Shown here: positions 1 through 7,408 of the stretch, piece after piece
How the letters are laid out: each line of letters opens with the position of its first letter
Numbering within the stretch: position 1 is the stretch's first letter
DNA from: Burkholderia latens
GTDB taxonomy: Bacteria; Pseudomonadota; Gammaproteobacteria; Burkholderiales; Burkholderiaceae
Assembly: GCF_902499045.1 (NCBI RefSeq)
Contig: NZ_CABVPL010000007.1
Location: forward strand, 1 to 64,000
Direction of reading: 5' to 3'
Length of the DNA: 64,000 nt
The notes under the pieces: generated by a model
What the model saw: the letters and a program-made list of their open reading frames with translations, nothing else
The model's database searches: none
Told to the model about the DNA's origin: nothing
Position numbers and translations under genes: made by a program

Positions 1-1827
1 CGCGACGGCCGCGCACGCGGCGAGCGTCGCGATCGTCAGCGCGAGCGGCCGCAGCGCGGCGACCGGCAGGCCGAGCGCGGCCGCCTGGTCGTCGCCGAGC
101 GCGAGCATGTCGAGCGGCCGCGCGAGCCACGCGAATACGGGCACCGCAAGCACGCACCACGGCACGAGCATCGACACCTCGCCCCAGCTGCGGCCGTACG
201 TGCCGCCGACGAGCCACACGACGAAGCGCGCGGGCTGCACGCTTTCCTGCGTGATCAGCCACTGCGCGAGCGTGGTCCACAGCGCACCGATCACGATGCC
301 GGTCAGCGCGACCGCGAGCGGCGCATAGCGATGCCGGTGATTCAGCGCGAGCGTGATCGCGAGCGACAGGCCGCCGCCGATCAACGCGGCGGCGGCGAGC
401 GTCACCGAACCCATCAGCGGCCACGTCGACAACGCGAACAGCGTGACGAGCCCCGCGCCCTGCGTGACGCCGAGCACTTCGGGGCCCGCGAGCGGATTGC
501 GCACGACGCTTTGCATCGCGACGCCGCTCACGGCCAGCAGCGCGCCGGCGAGCAGCGCGCACAGCAGCCGCGGCATGCGCAGATCGATCAGCATCCGCGC
601 AAGCGCGTCGTGGCCCGACAGCGCAGCGGACCAGCGCGCGGGCGACAGCCATTCGGGGCCGGCGGATACGCCGACGAACACCGCGAGCACGCCGGCCGCG
701 ACGAACAGCGCGGTGCGCAGCGGCCAGCCGAGCCGTTCGAGCCAGCCGACGATCCGCGTCGAGCCGCTGCCGGCCGCGCGTTCGGCCTGCGCGTGCAGCA
801 CACCCGACCACGCGGCGCCGCGCCGGATCATCGCGAGCATCAGCGGCGTGCCGACCAGCGCGATCGCGACGCCGGTCGACAGCGTCGCGTCGAGGCCCGA
901 TGCGAGCACCGCGCTGTCGGTGACGAGCACGAGCGCGCCGCCGGTGAGCGCCGACAGCGGCACCAGCACGCCGAGCCGCGCCGCGCGCGCGCCGCGCACC
1001 TGGCGCAGCAGGTTCGGCGCGACGAGGCCGACATACGACAGCGGGCCGGCGATGCTGACGGCCACGCTCGTGAACGCGACCGCGACGATCGTCGCGGCGA
1101 GCCGCGTCGCGTCGACGCGCACGCCGGCCGCGGCTGCCGCATCGTCGCCGAGCGCGAGCGGATTCAGCGGCCGGATCACGAACGGCAACGCGACGAGCGG
1201 CACGACGAGCCAGCGCGCGGCGAGCGCGAGCCCGGTCGCGCCCGGTTGATAGAGACTGCCGTTGGTCCACAGCGCGGCGCCCGCGATGTTCTGCTCGAAG
1301 AACGCGAGCACGAGCGTCGACAGCGCCGCGAACAAGAGCATGCACACGCTGCCCGCGAGCACGAGCCGCAGCGGCGTCGCGCGCCAGCCGCCGGCCGCGG
1401 CGATCGCGAGCGCGGCGGCGATCAGCCCGCACACGAACAGCAGCGGCACCGACGCGACGCCGGCGAGCGCCGGCACCAGCATCGCCGCGAGCAGGCCGAG
1501 CTGCGCGCCGCCCGTCACGCCGAGCAGATCGGGCGACGCGAGCGGATTGCGCGTGAGCGACTGGAACAGCGCGCCGGCGATCCCGAGGCAGCCGCCCGCG
1601 ACGAGCGCGGCCGCGACGCGCGGCAAGTTCAGGTCGAACAGGAACACACCGGCGAGCGCGGCGGCGTCGCTGCCCGGCGCCGCGTTCCACCATACGCGCA
1701 GATCAGGTGCGACGCGCAACACCGCCAGCACGGCGATCAGCACGAGCGCGATCGCACCGGCGCGGCGGCCGGCGACGGTACGCTGCCCGCCCGACGCGAG
1801 CCGCTTGCGCATCGCGAACGTCGTCAT
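1..1827 (-). CDS. orbD: Ferric-ornibactin ABC transporter permease, FhuB-type (partial, 3' end outside window)
   Basis: Inner-membrane permease of the FecCD/BtuC family, expected to move ferric ornibactin from the periplasmic binding protein into the cytoplasm. 609 codons are visible and the frame is still open at the window edge. The protein is almost entirely hydrophobic and has two homologous halves: the LAGGCLGIAGALFQSLTRNP segment near residue 80 recurs as LAGALLAVSGVAMQSVVRNP near residue 425. This is the fused double-length FhuB arrangement. The ATG at 1827 overlaps the orbC stop (ATGA), so translation is probably coupled. The name follows the known ornibactin gene order (orbS-H-G-C-D) and is inferred from position; the family call itself is firm. 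Confidence 0.88.
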   Translation of the reverse strand, partial: MTTFAMRKRLASGGQRTVAGRRAGAIALVLIAVLAVLRVAPDLRVWWNAAPGSDAAALAGVFLFDLNLPRVAAALVAGGCLGIAGALFQSLTRNPLASPDLLGVTGGAQLGLLAAMLVPALAGVASVPLLFVCGLIAAALAIAAAGGWRATPLRLVLAGSVCMLLFAALSTLVLAFFEQNIAGAALWTNGSLYQPGATGLALAARWLVVPLVALPFVIRPLNPLALGDDAAAAAGVRVDATRLAATIVAVAFTSVAVSIAGPLSYVGLVAPNLLRQVRGARAARLGVLVPLSALTGGALVLVTDSAVLASGLDATLSTGVAIALVGTPLMLAMIRRGAAWSGVLHAQAERAAGSGSTRIVGWLERLGWPLRTALFVAAGVLAVFVGVSAGPEWLSPARWSAALSGHDALARMLIDLRMPRLLCALLAGALLAVSGVAMQSVVRNPLAGPEVLGVTQGAGLVTLFALSTWPLMGSVTLAAAALIGGGLSLAITLALNHRHRYAPLAVALTGIVIGALWTTLAQWLITQESVQPARFVVWLVGGTYGRSWGEVSMLVPWCVLAVPVFAWLARPLDMLALGDDQAAALGLPVAALRPLALTIATLAACAAVA

Positions 1828-2699
1828 ACGGCGATGTCCCGGCCGATCGCGCGCTCGAATGCGTGCGCGGCGCCCGCTGCCCGCGAACCCGGCTCCGGCG
1901 AGCGCGGCGGCCCATAAGCCGGCACGCACATCGGCGCACCCGTCTGCGGATGCGCGAGCTTCAGCATGTCGACGCCGAACGCCGCGCGCAGCTGTGCGGG
2001 CTCCAGCATCGCGTCGGGCGAGCCTTGCGCGACGACGCGCCCCGCGCGCATCAACACGATGTCGTCGCTGTACGCGGCTGCCTGGTTCAGGTCGTGCAAT
2101 ACCCAGACGATCGTCAGCCCGCGCGTGCGGTTCAGCGCACGCAGCGCATCGAGGATGTCGAGCTGGTGATGGATGTCGAGATAGGTCGTCGGCTCGTCGA
2201 GCAGCACGATCGGCGCCTGCTGAGCGAGCGCCATCGCGATCCACGCGCGCTGCCGCTCGCCGCCCGACAGTGCGCCGACGTCGCGCCCGGCGTCCGCCGC
2301 GAGCCCGCTCGTGTCGAGCGCCTCGTCGACCGCCGCATGATCGGCGCGGGACAGACCGCGCAGGAAGCCGCCATACGCATAGCGTCCGTACGCGACGAGT
2401 TCGCGCACGGTCAGCCCCGACGGAATCTGGTTGAACTGCGCGAGCATCGTCAGCTCGCGCGCGAGCGCGCGACGGCGAAACGACGCGAGCGGCCTGCCGT
2501 TCACGTCGATATGGCCCGCACGCGCGGGCTGCAGGCCCGCGAGCGTGCGCAGCAGCGTGCTCTTGCCGCAGCCGTTCGGGCCGCACAGCGCCGTCACGCG
2601 GCCGGCCGCGATCGACAGGTCGAGCCCGTCGATCACGACATGGTCGCGATAACCCACCGTCAACCCGCGCGCGGCAAGCGCGGCGGTACTACGCGTCAT
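1824..2699 (-). CDS. orbC: Ferric-ornibactin ABC transporter ATP-binding protein
   Basis: Cytoplasmic ATPase of an iron-siderophore importer (FepC/FhuC family), 291 residues, a normal length. Walker A is GPNGCGKST at about residues 40-48, the ABC signature LSGGERQR at about 144-151, and Walker B IVLLDEP at about 164-170. The frame is open further upstream, but the ATG at 2699 is preceded by a strong GGAGG and overlaps the end of orbG by only 11 bases, so it is the preferred start. It couples by ATGA overlap to the permease gene. It should be co-transcribed from the OrbS promoter upstream of orbH. Confidence 0.92.
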   Translation of the reverse strand: MTRSTAALAARGLTVGYRDHVVIDGLDLSIAAGRVTALCGPNGCGKSTLLRTLAGLQPARAGHIDVNGRPLASFRRRALARELTMLAQFNQIPSGLTVRELVAYGRYAYGGFLRGLSRADHAAVDEALDTSGLAADAGRDVGALSGGERQRAWIAMALAQQAPIVLLDEPTTYLDIHHQLDILDALRALNRTRGLTIVWVLHDLNQAAAYSDDIVLMRAGRVVAQGSPDAMLEPAQLRAAFGVDMLKLAHPQTGAPMCVPAYGPPRSPEPGSRAAGAAHAFERAIGRDIAV

Positions 2700-3708
2700 C
2701 GGTCCTCCGTTCGGCCGCGCGCGGCGCCGTGTAACTCTGCGCCATCGCGACGACCACCTTGCGCGGCCCTTCGAACGGGTCGCGCGCATGCGCGGTCAGC
2801 ATGTTGTCGAGCATCAGCACGTCGCCCGTCTGCCACGGGAACACGATCCGCTGGCGGTCGAGCACGCCGCGGATCTCCGCGAGAGCGTCGGCCTCGAGCG
2901 GCGCGCCGTCGCCGTAATAGACGTTGCGCGGCACGTTCTCGAGCCCGACCGCGTCGACGAGCGCGTCCTGCATGTCCTCGTCGAGCGCGGACAGGTGGAA
3001 CAGGTTCGCCTGGTTGAACCACACGCGCTCGCCCGTGCGCGGATGGCGCGCGACGGCCTGGCAGCGTTCGCGCGTGCGCAGCAGCAGCTCGCCGTCGTCG
3101 CCGGTACGCCACGTGCATTCGATCCCGCGCGCCGCGCACATCCGCTCGACCTCGGCCGGCTCGTCGGTGCCGAACGACTGTTGCCAAGGCAGGTCGAGCC
3201 CCTGGCCGAAATTGCGCACGTACAGCAGCTCGCGCTGCTCGAAGCGTGCGACGAGCGCCGGATCGAGCGCGCGATGGACGGCGCGGCTGTCCGCGATCGG
3301 CGTCGCGCCGCCCTTCGGCGCCGCGAGCGCGCAGTGGAACCAGATCCGCAGCGGCCATTCGCGCGTGTACGACTGCTCGTTGTGCAGCGGAATCGCGCGA
3401 TGCGGCGGGTATTCGGTCGACGTGTAGACCGCGCCTTCGACCTGGCTGCGCGGCGTCGATGCGTATTCATAGCCGATCAGCGGATCGCCGAACGATGCCG
3501 CGAACTGTTGGAATGCATCGATCGACGGCACGTGAAAGCCCGTAAACAGCACGCCGCCCGCGCGCTCGAGCGTGTCGGCCGCGATCGCATGCGCGAGCGG
3601 TGCGACCTCGTCGATCGACATCCCGTCGGCGCTGCGCGGCGACACGACGGTGGGCAGTCCCGGCTCGATACGCAAGTCGTCGAGCGTCGGCAACGAAAGC
3701 AGGGTCAT
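2689..3708 (-). CDS. orbG: TauD/TfdA-family non-haem iron dioxygenase of ornibactin synthesis
   Basis: 339-residue Fe(II)/2-oxoglutarate-dependent dioxygenase of the TauD/SyrP-like group. The metal-binding HxE pair is visible as LHNEQSY (His109, Glu111), and the distal histidine lies in DNMLTAHARDPFEGPR (about His307). Ornibactin contains beta-hydroxyaspartate, and this enzyme is the usual candidate for hydroxylating the aspartyl residue. That role is established only by family and cluster position, not by anything seen here. The ATG at 3708 has GAGGA six bases upstream. The gene lies between orbH and orbC in a minus-strand operon. Confidence 0.9.
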   Translation of the reverse strand: MTLLSLPTLDDLRIEPGLPTVVSPRSADGMSIDEVAPLAHAIAADTLERAGGVLFTGFHVPSIDAFQQFAASFGDPLIGYEYASTPRSQVEGAVYTSTEYPPHRAIPLHNEQSYTREWPLRIWFHCALAAPKGGATPIADSRAVHRALDPALVARFEQRELLYVRNFGQGLDLPWQQSFGTDEPAEVERMCAARGIECTWRTGDDGELLLRTRERCQAVARHPRTGERVWFNQANLFHLSALDEDMQDALVDAVGLENVPRNVYYGDGAPLEADALAEIRGVLDRQRIVFPWQTGDVLMLDNMLTAHARDPFEGPRKVVVAMAQSYTAPRAAERRTDDA

Positions 3709-3753
3709 GCAACGTCCTCTTCAGTTGGCGCGCCGCAGCCGCGGCGCAGCGGG

Positions 3754-3993
3754 TCACGACGCGCGGGAAGCGCGCTCGCCGTCCATCGCACGGCGCAGGC
3801 TCGCGGGTCGCATGTCGGTCCAGACCGTCTCGATGTGCGCGAGGCAGTCGGCCTTCGGGCCGCTCACGCCGACTTCGCGCCAGCCGGCCGGCACGGGCCG
3901 GAACGTCGGCCAGATCGAATACTGTTCTTCGTCGTTGATGACGACCGTGTAGACGATGTCGTCGGTATCGGAAGGCGTCGTGGCTTGCGTCAT
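3754..3993 (-). CDS. orbH: MbtH-like protein
   Basis: 79-residue MbtH-family protein. These are small partners of non-ribosomal peptide synthetases that bind adenylation domains and help them fold or work. The family signature is present: [10 protein letters not shown] near residues 20-29, VPAGWREVG near 34-42, and ETVWTDMRP near 55-63. The ATG at 3993 matches the normal MbtH length; the longer open frame upstream is out-of-frame orbS sequence. An OrbS-type promoter lies just upstream, which fits first place in the biosynthesis and transport operon for ornibactin. Confidence 0.93.
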   Translation of the reverse strand: MTQATTPSDTDDIVYTVVINDEEQYSIWPTFRPVPAGWREVGVSGPKADCLAHIETVWTDMRPASLRRAMDGERASRAS

Positions 3994-4062
3994 GATCGAA
4001 AAAAACGGGAGGCGGTTGAAGGGAGGCGAAGCGGCGAACCGTCGAATGGGCCGCTCCTGCCT

Positions 4063-4093
4063 GATAGACGATTGGCCGGCGCGATTTTTTACC
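4063..4093 (-). promoter_or_regulatory. Candidate OrbS-dependent promoter for orbH
   Basis: On the minus strand the end of orbS contains TAAAAAA (4085-4091), then CGTC (4067-4070) after a 14-base spacer. PvdS-like iron-starvation sigma factors, including OrbS as I recall it, use a TAAA-type -35 and a CGT(C) -10. The site is about 70 bases upstream of the orbH start. Confidence 0.65.
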
Positions 4094-4757
4094 GGCGCCG
4101 CGCGCGGCCGCCGAGAAACACCGGGCACGCGACGCCGCGCTGGCACGCGTCGAGACATTCCGCGCAGTGCCGCTCCGCGTCGCGCACCATGAAGTGCACG
4201 AGCGTCTGCGACACGTTCAGCGCACGCGCCGCGGTCTGCAGCGTCTCCTCGCGCAGCCGCACCATCTCGAACGCCGCGCGGCTGCGCGCCGGCAGATCGT
4301 CGAGCGCGGCCCACACGCGGCGCAGCGTGTCGCGCGTCATCAGCGCGGCCTCGGGGGTCGGCTCCGGCGACGGCACGTCGAAGCCGTCGTCCTCTTCGGT
4401 GTGATAGATGCTTTCGAGGCTTTGCCGCCGGCACGCGTCGATCGACGCGTTGCGCACCATCCGCGTCACGTACGCGACCGGCTGGCGCACCGCGTCCTGG
4501 TTCGGGAATTCGACGAGCTTCACGAACACGTCGTGCACGACGTCCTCGGCGCGGCTCGCGCAGCCGACGAAGCCGCGCGCGACGTTCACCAGCATCGCGC
4601 GATGGGCGATCAGCACGTCGAGCAGCGCGCCCTGCGCGTGCGATTCCACGGCACGACGCGCACGCCGCGCGGGGCGCGACGGCCGGTCCGGACAACCGCC
4701 GAGGAACGGGTTCGCCGGTGCCGCTGCCGGTCGTTCGAGCACTTCCGCCATTGCCAT
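4089..4757 (-). CDS. orbS: Iron-starvation ECF sigma factor OrbS
   Basis: 222-residue extracytoplasmic-function sigma factor. Region 2 is recognisable around [18 protein letters not shown] (roughly residues 66-84) and region 4 from about 140 to 195. It should direct RNA polymerase to the ornibactin genes. I chose the ATG at 4757 because GGAG lies seven bases upstream; the frame extends to 4817, but that part has no ribosome site and runs into the Fur-like box. The C-terminus carries four cysteines (about C198, C201, C205, C211; CX2CX3CX5C), a tail that could bind iron. Repression by Fur with ferrous iron is expected from the box upstream. Confidence 0.92.
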   Translation of the reverse strand: MAMAEVLERPAAAPANPFLGGCPDRPSRPARRARRAVESHAQGALLDVLIAHRAMLVNVARGFVGCASRAEDVVHDVFVKLVEFPNQDAVRQPVAYVTRMVRNASIDACRRQSLESIYHTEEDDGFDVPSPEPTPEAALMTRDTLRRVWAALDDLPARSRAAFEMVRLREETLQTAARALNVSQTLVHFMVRDAERHCAECLDACQRGVACPVFLGGRARRR

Positions 4758-4801
4758 CGATCTGCTCCGTCCAATTCCGAGATAGCGCAATTTAACGTAA
4801 A

Positions 4802-4816
4802 CGCAAATCATTCTCA
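4802..4816 (-). promoter_or_regulatory. Candidate Fur box upstream of orbS
   Basis: Read on the minus strand, TGAGAATGATTTGCG aligns with the Fur core TGATAATNATTATCA at 10 of the 14 defined positions. It lies 45 bases upstream of the chosen orbS start, a suitable place for iron-dependent repression. Confidence 0.7.
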
Positions 4817-5163
4817 ATCCGATTACCGGAAACCCCTTCGAGTTATCCGGATTTGTCTGATCAATCGGCGGAAGCAGTGTTTCGACGGACGTTGCCGCGA
4901 CGCGGGATCGGTGGCGGGTGGAAAAGCTTTCCGCATGAAAGGAAGCTCTCGTGGAGCTCGCGCGTGTGGATGTTCATGTCCGGAACCCCACCCGACATGG
5001 CATACAGCGGATTCGCTCTGTGCTGTTGGCGTGCACGGCGGAGGCACAACCTTTCATCCACCCGACGAAACGCATACGTCCGTCATTTGCCGTAGCAACT
5101 TCTTACTACGTGAAATTTTGGGGGCTCGTACGATCGCCTTGCCGTTTCCGACGAGAGAACGAC
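4817..5163. other. Intergenic region between orbS and the small secreted ORFs
   Basis: About 350 bases holding the divergent promoter regions of orbS (minus) and the small ORFs (plus). Several short open frames cross it on both strands, but none has a ribosome site or recognisable composition. Apart from the Fur-like box I see no clear motif. Confidence 0.5.
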
Positions 5164-5367
5164 ATGCAGTCCATCGTGTCATCCGCGGCGATGGCCGGCG
5201 CGCTGTCGAGCGTGATGCTCGCCGGCAGTGCGGCCTGCCGCGGCGCTGCTGAAGTCACGATGGGCTGGCATGGCGATCGCTACCGGGACGGACATCGCAA
5301 CCGGGAGCGCCACGACTGGGAAGCGCGGCATCCGCGCGGTCGTGACGATCAGCGCCCGCAGTGGTGA
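5164..5367 (+). CDS. Small secreted protein, unknown function
   Basis: 67-residue ORF. The ATG at 5164 is preceded by GAGAGA. The first 25 residues are mostly small and hydrophobic (AGALSSVMLAGSAAC), resembling a signal peptide or lipobox. The rest is very polar and rich in Arg, Asp, His and Trp (WHGDRYRDGHRNRERHDW). It is not a recognised family. A second small secreted ORF starts 49 bases downstream on the same strand, so the two may be co-transcribed and stopped by the terminator at 5581. A longer frame from 4951 lacks support. Confidence 0.5.
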   Translation: MQSIVSSAAMAGALSSVMLAGSAACRGAAEVTMGWHGDRYRDGHRNRERHDWEARHPRGRDDQRPQW

Positions 5368-5416
5368 TGGCGCCCGTTCCCGTAAACCAACCGACACTGA
5401 ACGACAGGATCTCGAC

Positions 5417-5557
5417 ATGAAGACGCTACTGAAAACCCTGACCGCCGCCGCCGTTGCCGCCGCCGTGCTCGTACCGGCCATCGCCGAAGCGCACCCGCAC
5501 CGCGTGTGTCACTTCGAGCATCATCACCATCACAAGGTATGCCGCTGGGTGCGTTGA
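5417..5557 (+). CDS. Histidine-rich small secreted protein
   Basis: 46-residue protein. Residues 1-24 form a textbook Sec signal peptide (MKTLLKTLTAAAVAAAVLVP, then AIAEA). The mature part is only about 22 residues and contains eight histidines and two cysteines (HPHRVCHFEHHHHHKVCRW). Such a segment can bind Ni, Zn, Cu or haem, but the role is unknown. It sits beside an iron-uptake locus and directly before a strong terminator. Too short for confident family assignment, yet the signal peptide makes it convincing as a gene. Confidence 0.7.
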   Translation: MKTLLKTLTAAAVAAAVLVPAIAEAHPHRVCHFEHHHHHKVCRWVR

Positions 5558-5580
5558 GCCCCGCGCGACACCTTGGAACA

Positions 5581-5607
5581 AACGCCGGCATGCCGGCGTT
5601 TTTTTCG
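5581..5607 (+). terminator. Rho-independent terminator after the His-rich ORF
   Basis: AACGCCGGC-AT-GCCGGCGTT stem followed by seven T. It ends the plus-strand small genes and, read from the other side, may also serve the fimbrial operon, though the minus-strand T-run is weak. Confidence 0.85.
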
Positions 5608-5626
5608 TCGAACGCCGACGCGCACG

Positions 5627-6649
5627 TCAGTAGATGAACAGCCGGATCGTTGCGGTCGCATCGAAGCGTCCGATCTTCGGCGGGCCGAACGACTTCAGCA
5701 CCGCGTCCATCAACACGCTTTGATTCATCACGTTCGACGGCAACTGCGTGAGCGTGAACTGCTGGTTGAACGGGATCGCGTTGCCCTGGCTGTCCTCGAT
5801 GCCGATCCCGAAATTGCTGTCCTTCGCCGGCACCAGCAAGCCGTTCTGCACCGGAAAGCTCGTTTCGAAATAACCGTCGACCCGCACCGCGACGCTGCAT
5901 TTCTTCGTCAACGACAACGAGAACCGCTTGCGCGGCACCGCCGGCATGAAGCCGTTGCCCGCGGCCTGCACCTGCCCGAAGTTCACGATGCCGGGTTCGG
6001 GCGTCACGAGCACGTCGACGAAACATGGCGTCGGCTTCAAATTGCGCAGGCCGCTCAGCCGGTACTGGAAACTCGGGCTGTACGCATTCAGCCCGAACTC
6101 GCCGTCGAACTGGAACACGGTATAGATGTCGCTCGGCGGCTGGACCCAGTTGCCCTTCTTGCGCACGACGACCTGGTAGTCGATGCTGATCCGCGTCTGC
6201 TGACAGCGGCCGCGATCGAAGTCGTACCGGCTGCACGGCGGGACCGCATAGCCGGTGAACACGCCGCCGCCGCGATTGCTGGTCTTGTCGAAATAGTCGA
6301 TGCCCTTGTAGCGGATGCCGATCTCGAGCCCCCAGGCGGCCGGATTCGTGCGATTCGGGTTCGCGTAGAAATAAATGTTGTCGACGACTTTCAGGCTGCC
6401 CGCGTCGCCAAGATCCTTGTAGCAATATCCGGACGTCGTGCGCACCGGCGACACCCAGATCACGTAGCCGTCCGGCGCGTCGGTCGGATACGACGCCACG
6501 CCGCCGATCGGCTCGGTCAGCGACGTCGCGCCGCTGTTCGTCAGGCAGCGCAGCGCCCACGCGGGCTGCGCCGACGCGATCAGCAACGCGAGCATGAGCC
6601 ACCGCAGCCACGCGGCCGGCGACCGCCGTTCGTGCATGGCCGTGCTCAT
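5627..6649 (-). CDS. Fimbrial tip adhesin of a chaperone-usher system
   Basis: 340-residue secreted protein, last gene of the fimbrial operon. The N-terminal signal peptide is WLRWLMLALLIASAQPAWA, giving a mature start near LRCLTNSG. The C-terminal half (from about residue 200, PTPCFVDVLVTPEPGIVNFG) has the pilin-domain pattern: paired cysteines, a FG-x-Q strand, and a Tyr-ended terminal strand (TATIRLFIY) suited to donor-strand exchange. The N-terminal half is the likely receptor-binding domain. The ATG at 6649 overlaps the chaperone stop (ATGA). Ligand unknown. Confidence 0.82.
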   Translation of the reverse strand: MSTAMHERRSPAAWLRWLMLALLIASAQPAWALRCLTNSGATSLTEPIGGVASYPTDAPDGYVIWVSPVRTTSGYCYKDLGDAGSLKVVDNIYFYANPNRTNPAAWGLEIGIRYKGIDYFDKTSNRGGGVFTGYAVPPCSRYDFDRGRCQQTRISIDYQVVVRKKGNWVQPPSDIYTVFQFDGEFGLNAYSPSFQYRLSGLRNLKPTPCFVDVLVTPEPGIVNFGQVQAAGNGFMPAVPRKRFSLSLTKKCSVAVRVDGYFETSFPVQNGLLVPAKDSNFGIGIEDSQGNAIPFNQQFTLTQLPSNVMNQSVLMDAVLKSFGPPKIGRFDATATIRLFIY

Positions 6650-7392
6650 TGCTTCACGCTCTTGCACATGCCCGCGTCGCACGCATACTCGACCGACACC
6701 TGGCCGCCGTAATCGTCGATGTGCGTGACGAACAGCGTCGACGGCGTCGCGGCGTTGAACGGCACGTCGGCCGTGCTCATCGGGCTCACCATCACCGGGT
6801 CGATCGGGATCCGCGCTTTCTGCGCGCCCGCCGCCACGTCGACCACCGTCACGTGGTACGGCGTCGGGTTGTCGAACACGAGCCGGTGCGCGGCCGCGTC
6901 GACGCGCAGCGTCATCGGCAGCGTCCAGTCCTCGTCGCGCGCCGGCTGCACGCCCTTCGGCCGATAGAACAACTTCATCTGCGTATGCAGCGCGATCTGC
7001 AGCGTGTTCGGCGTATCGGTCTTCGGCGGCACTTCGCGGATGTTCAGGTAGAACACCGATTCGCGATCGGCCGGCAGCGCGGCGCCGGGCAGCTTCGCGA
7101 TGCGCAGCACGTTGCGCTCGTTCGCCTCGATGCGCTGCAGCGGCGGCACGACCATCAGCGGCGACGCGATCTTGTTGCCGTGCGTGTCCTCGAGCCACGA
7201 CTGCACGAGATACGGGTACGTCGTGCTCTTGTTCGTGATCGTGACGATCGCGGCCTGTTCGCCTTCGTTGAAGATCACGCGCGTGCGGTCCGGCACGATC
7301 GCCGCATGCGCGGCGCCGGCAAGCAATGCGCCCGCCGCGCTCAGCATGCACGACGCGCGCCGCAGGAAGGAAAGAGAGAAAACAGAGTTCAT
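6646..7392 (-). CDS. Periplasmic fimbrial chaperone (PapD family)
   Basis: 248-residue PapD/FimC-type chaperone that caps pilin subunits in the periplasm and hands them to the usher. A signal peptide precedes AIVPDRTRVIFNEGEQ, the first strand of domain 1. The family segments YPYLVQSWLED and IRIAKLPG/NIREVPPK-type motifs are present (YLNIREVPPKTDT), as is the subunit-binding Arg in strand 1. The ATG at 7392 gives a normal signal peptide. The usher ends 16 bases upstream and the adhesin overlaps downstream, a standard pilin-usher-chaperone-adhesin order. Confidence 0.92.
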   Translation of the reverse strand: MNSVFSLSFLRRASCMLSAAGALLAGAAHAAIVPDRTRVIFNEGEQAAIVTITNKSTTYPYLVQSWLEDTHGNKIASPLMVVPPLQRIEANERNVLRIAKLPGAALPADRESVFYLNIREVPPKTDTPNTLQIALHTQMKLFYRPKGVQPARDEDWTLPMTLRVDAAAHRLVFDNPTPYHVTVVDVAAGAQKARIPIDPVMVSPMSTADVPFNAATPSTLFVTHIDDYGGQVSVEYACDAGMCKSVKQ

Positions 7393-7408
7393 CGCTGGGT
7401 CCGTGAAA

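Noticed and set aside
331-1917. Long plus-strand open frames over the orb permease gene
   Set aside because: Arg/Ala-rich composition, no ribosome site, and a well-supported FecCD permease on the opposite strand. Typical shadow frames of GC-rich DNA.
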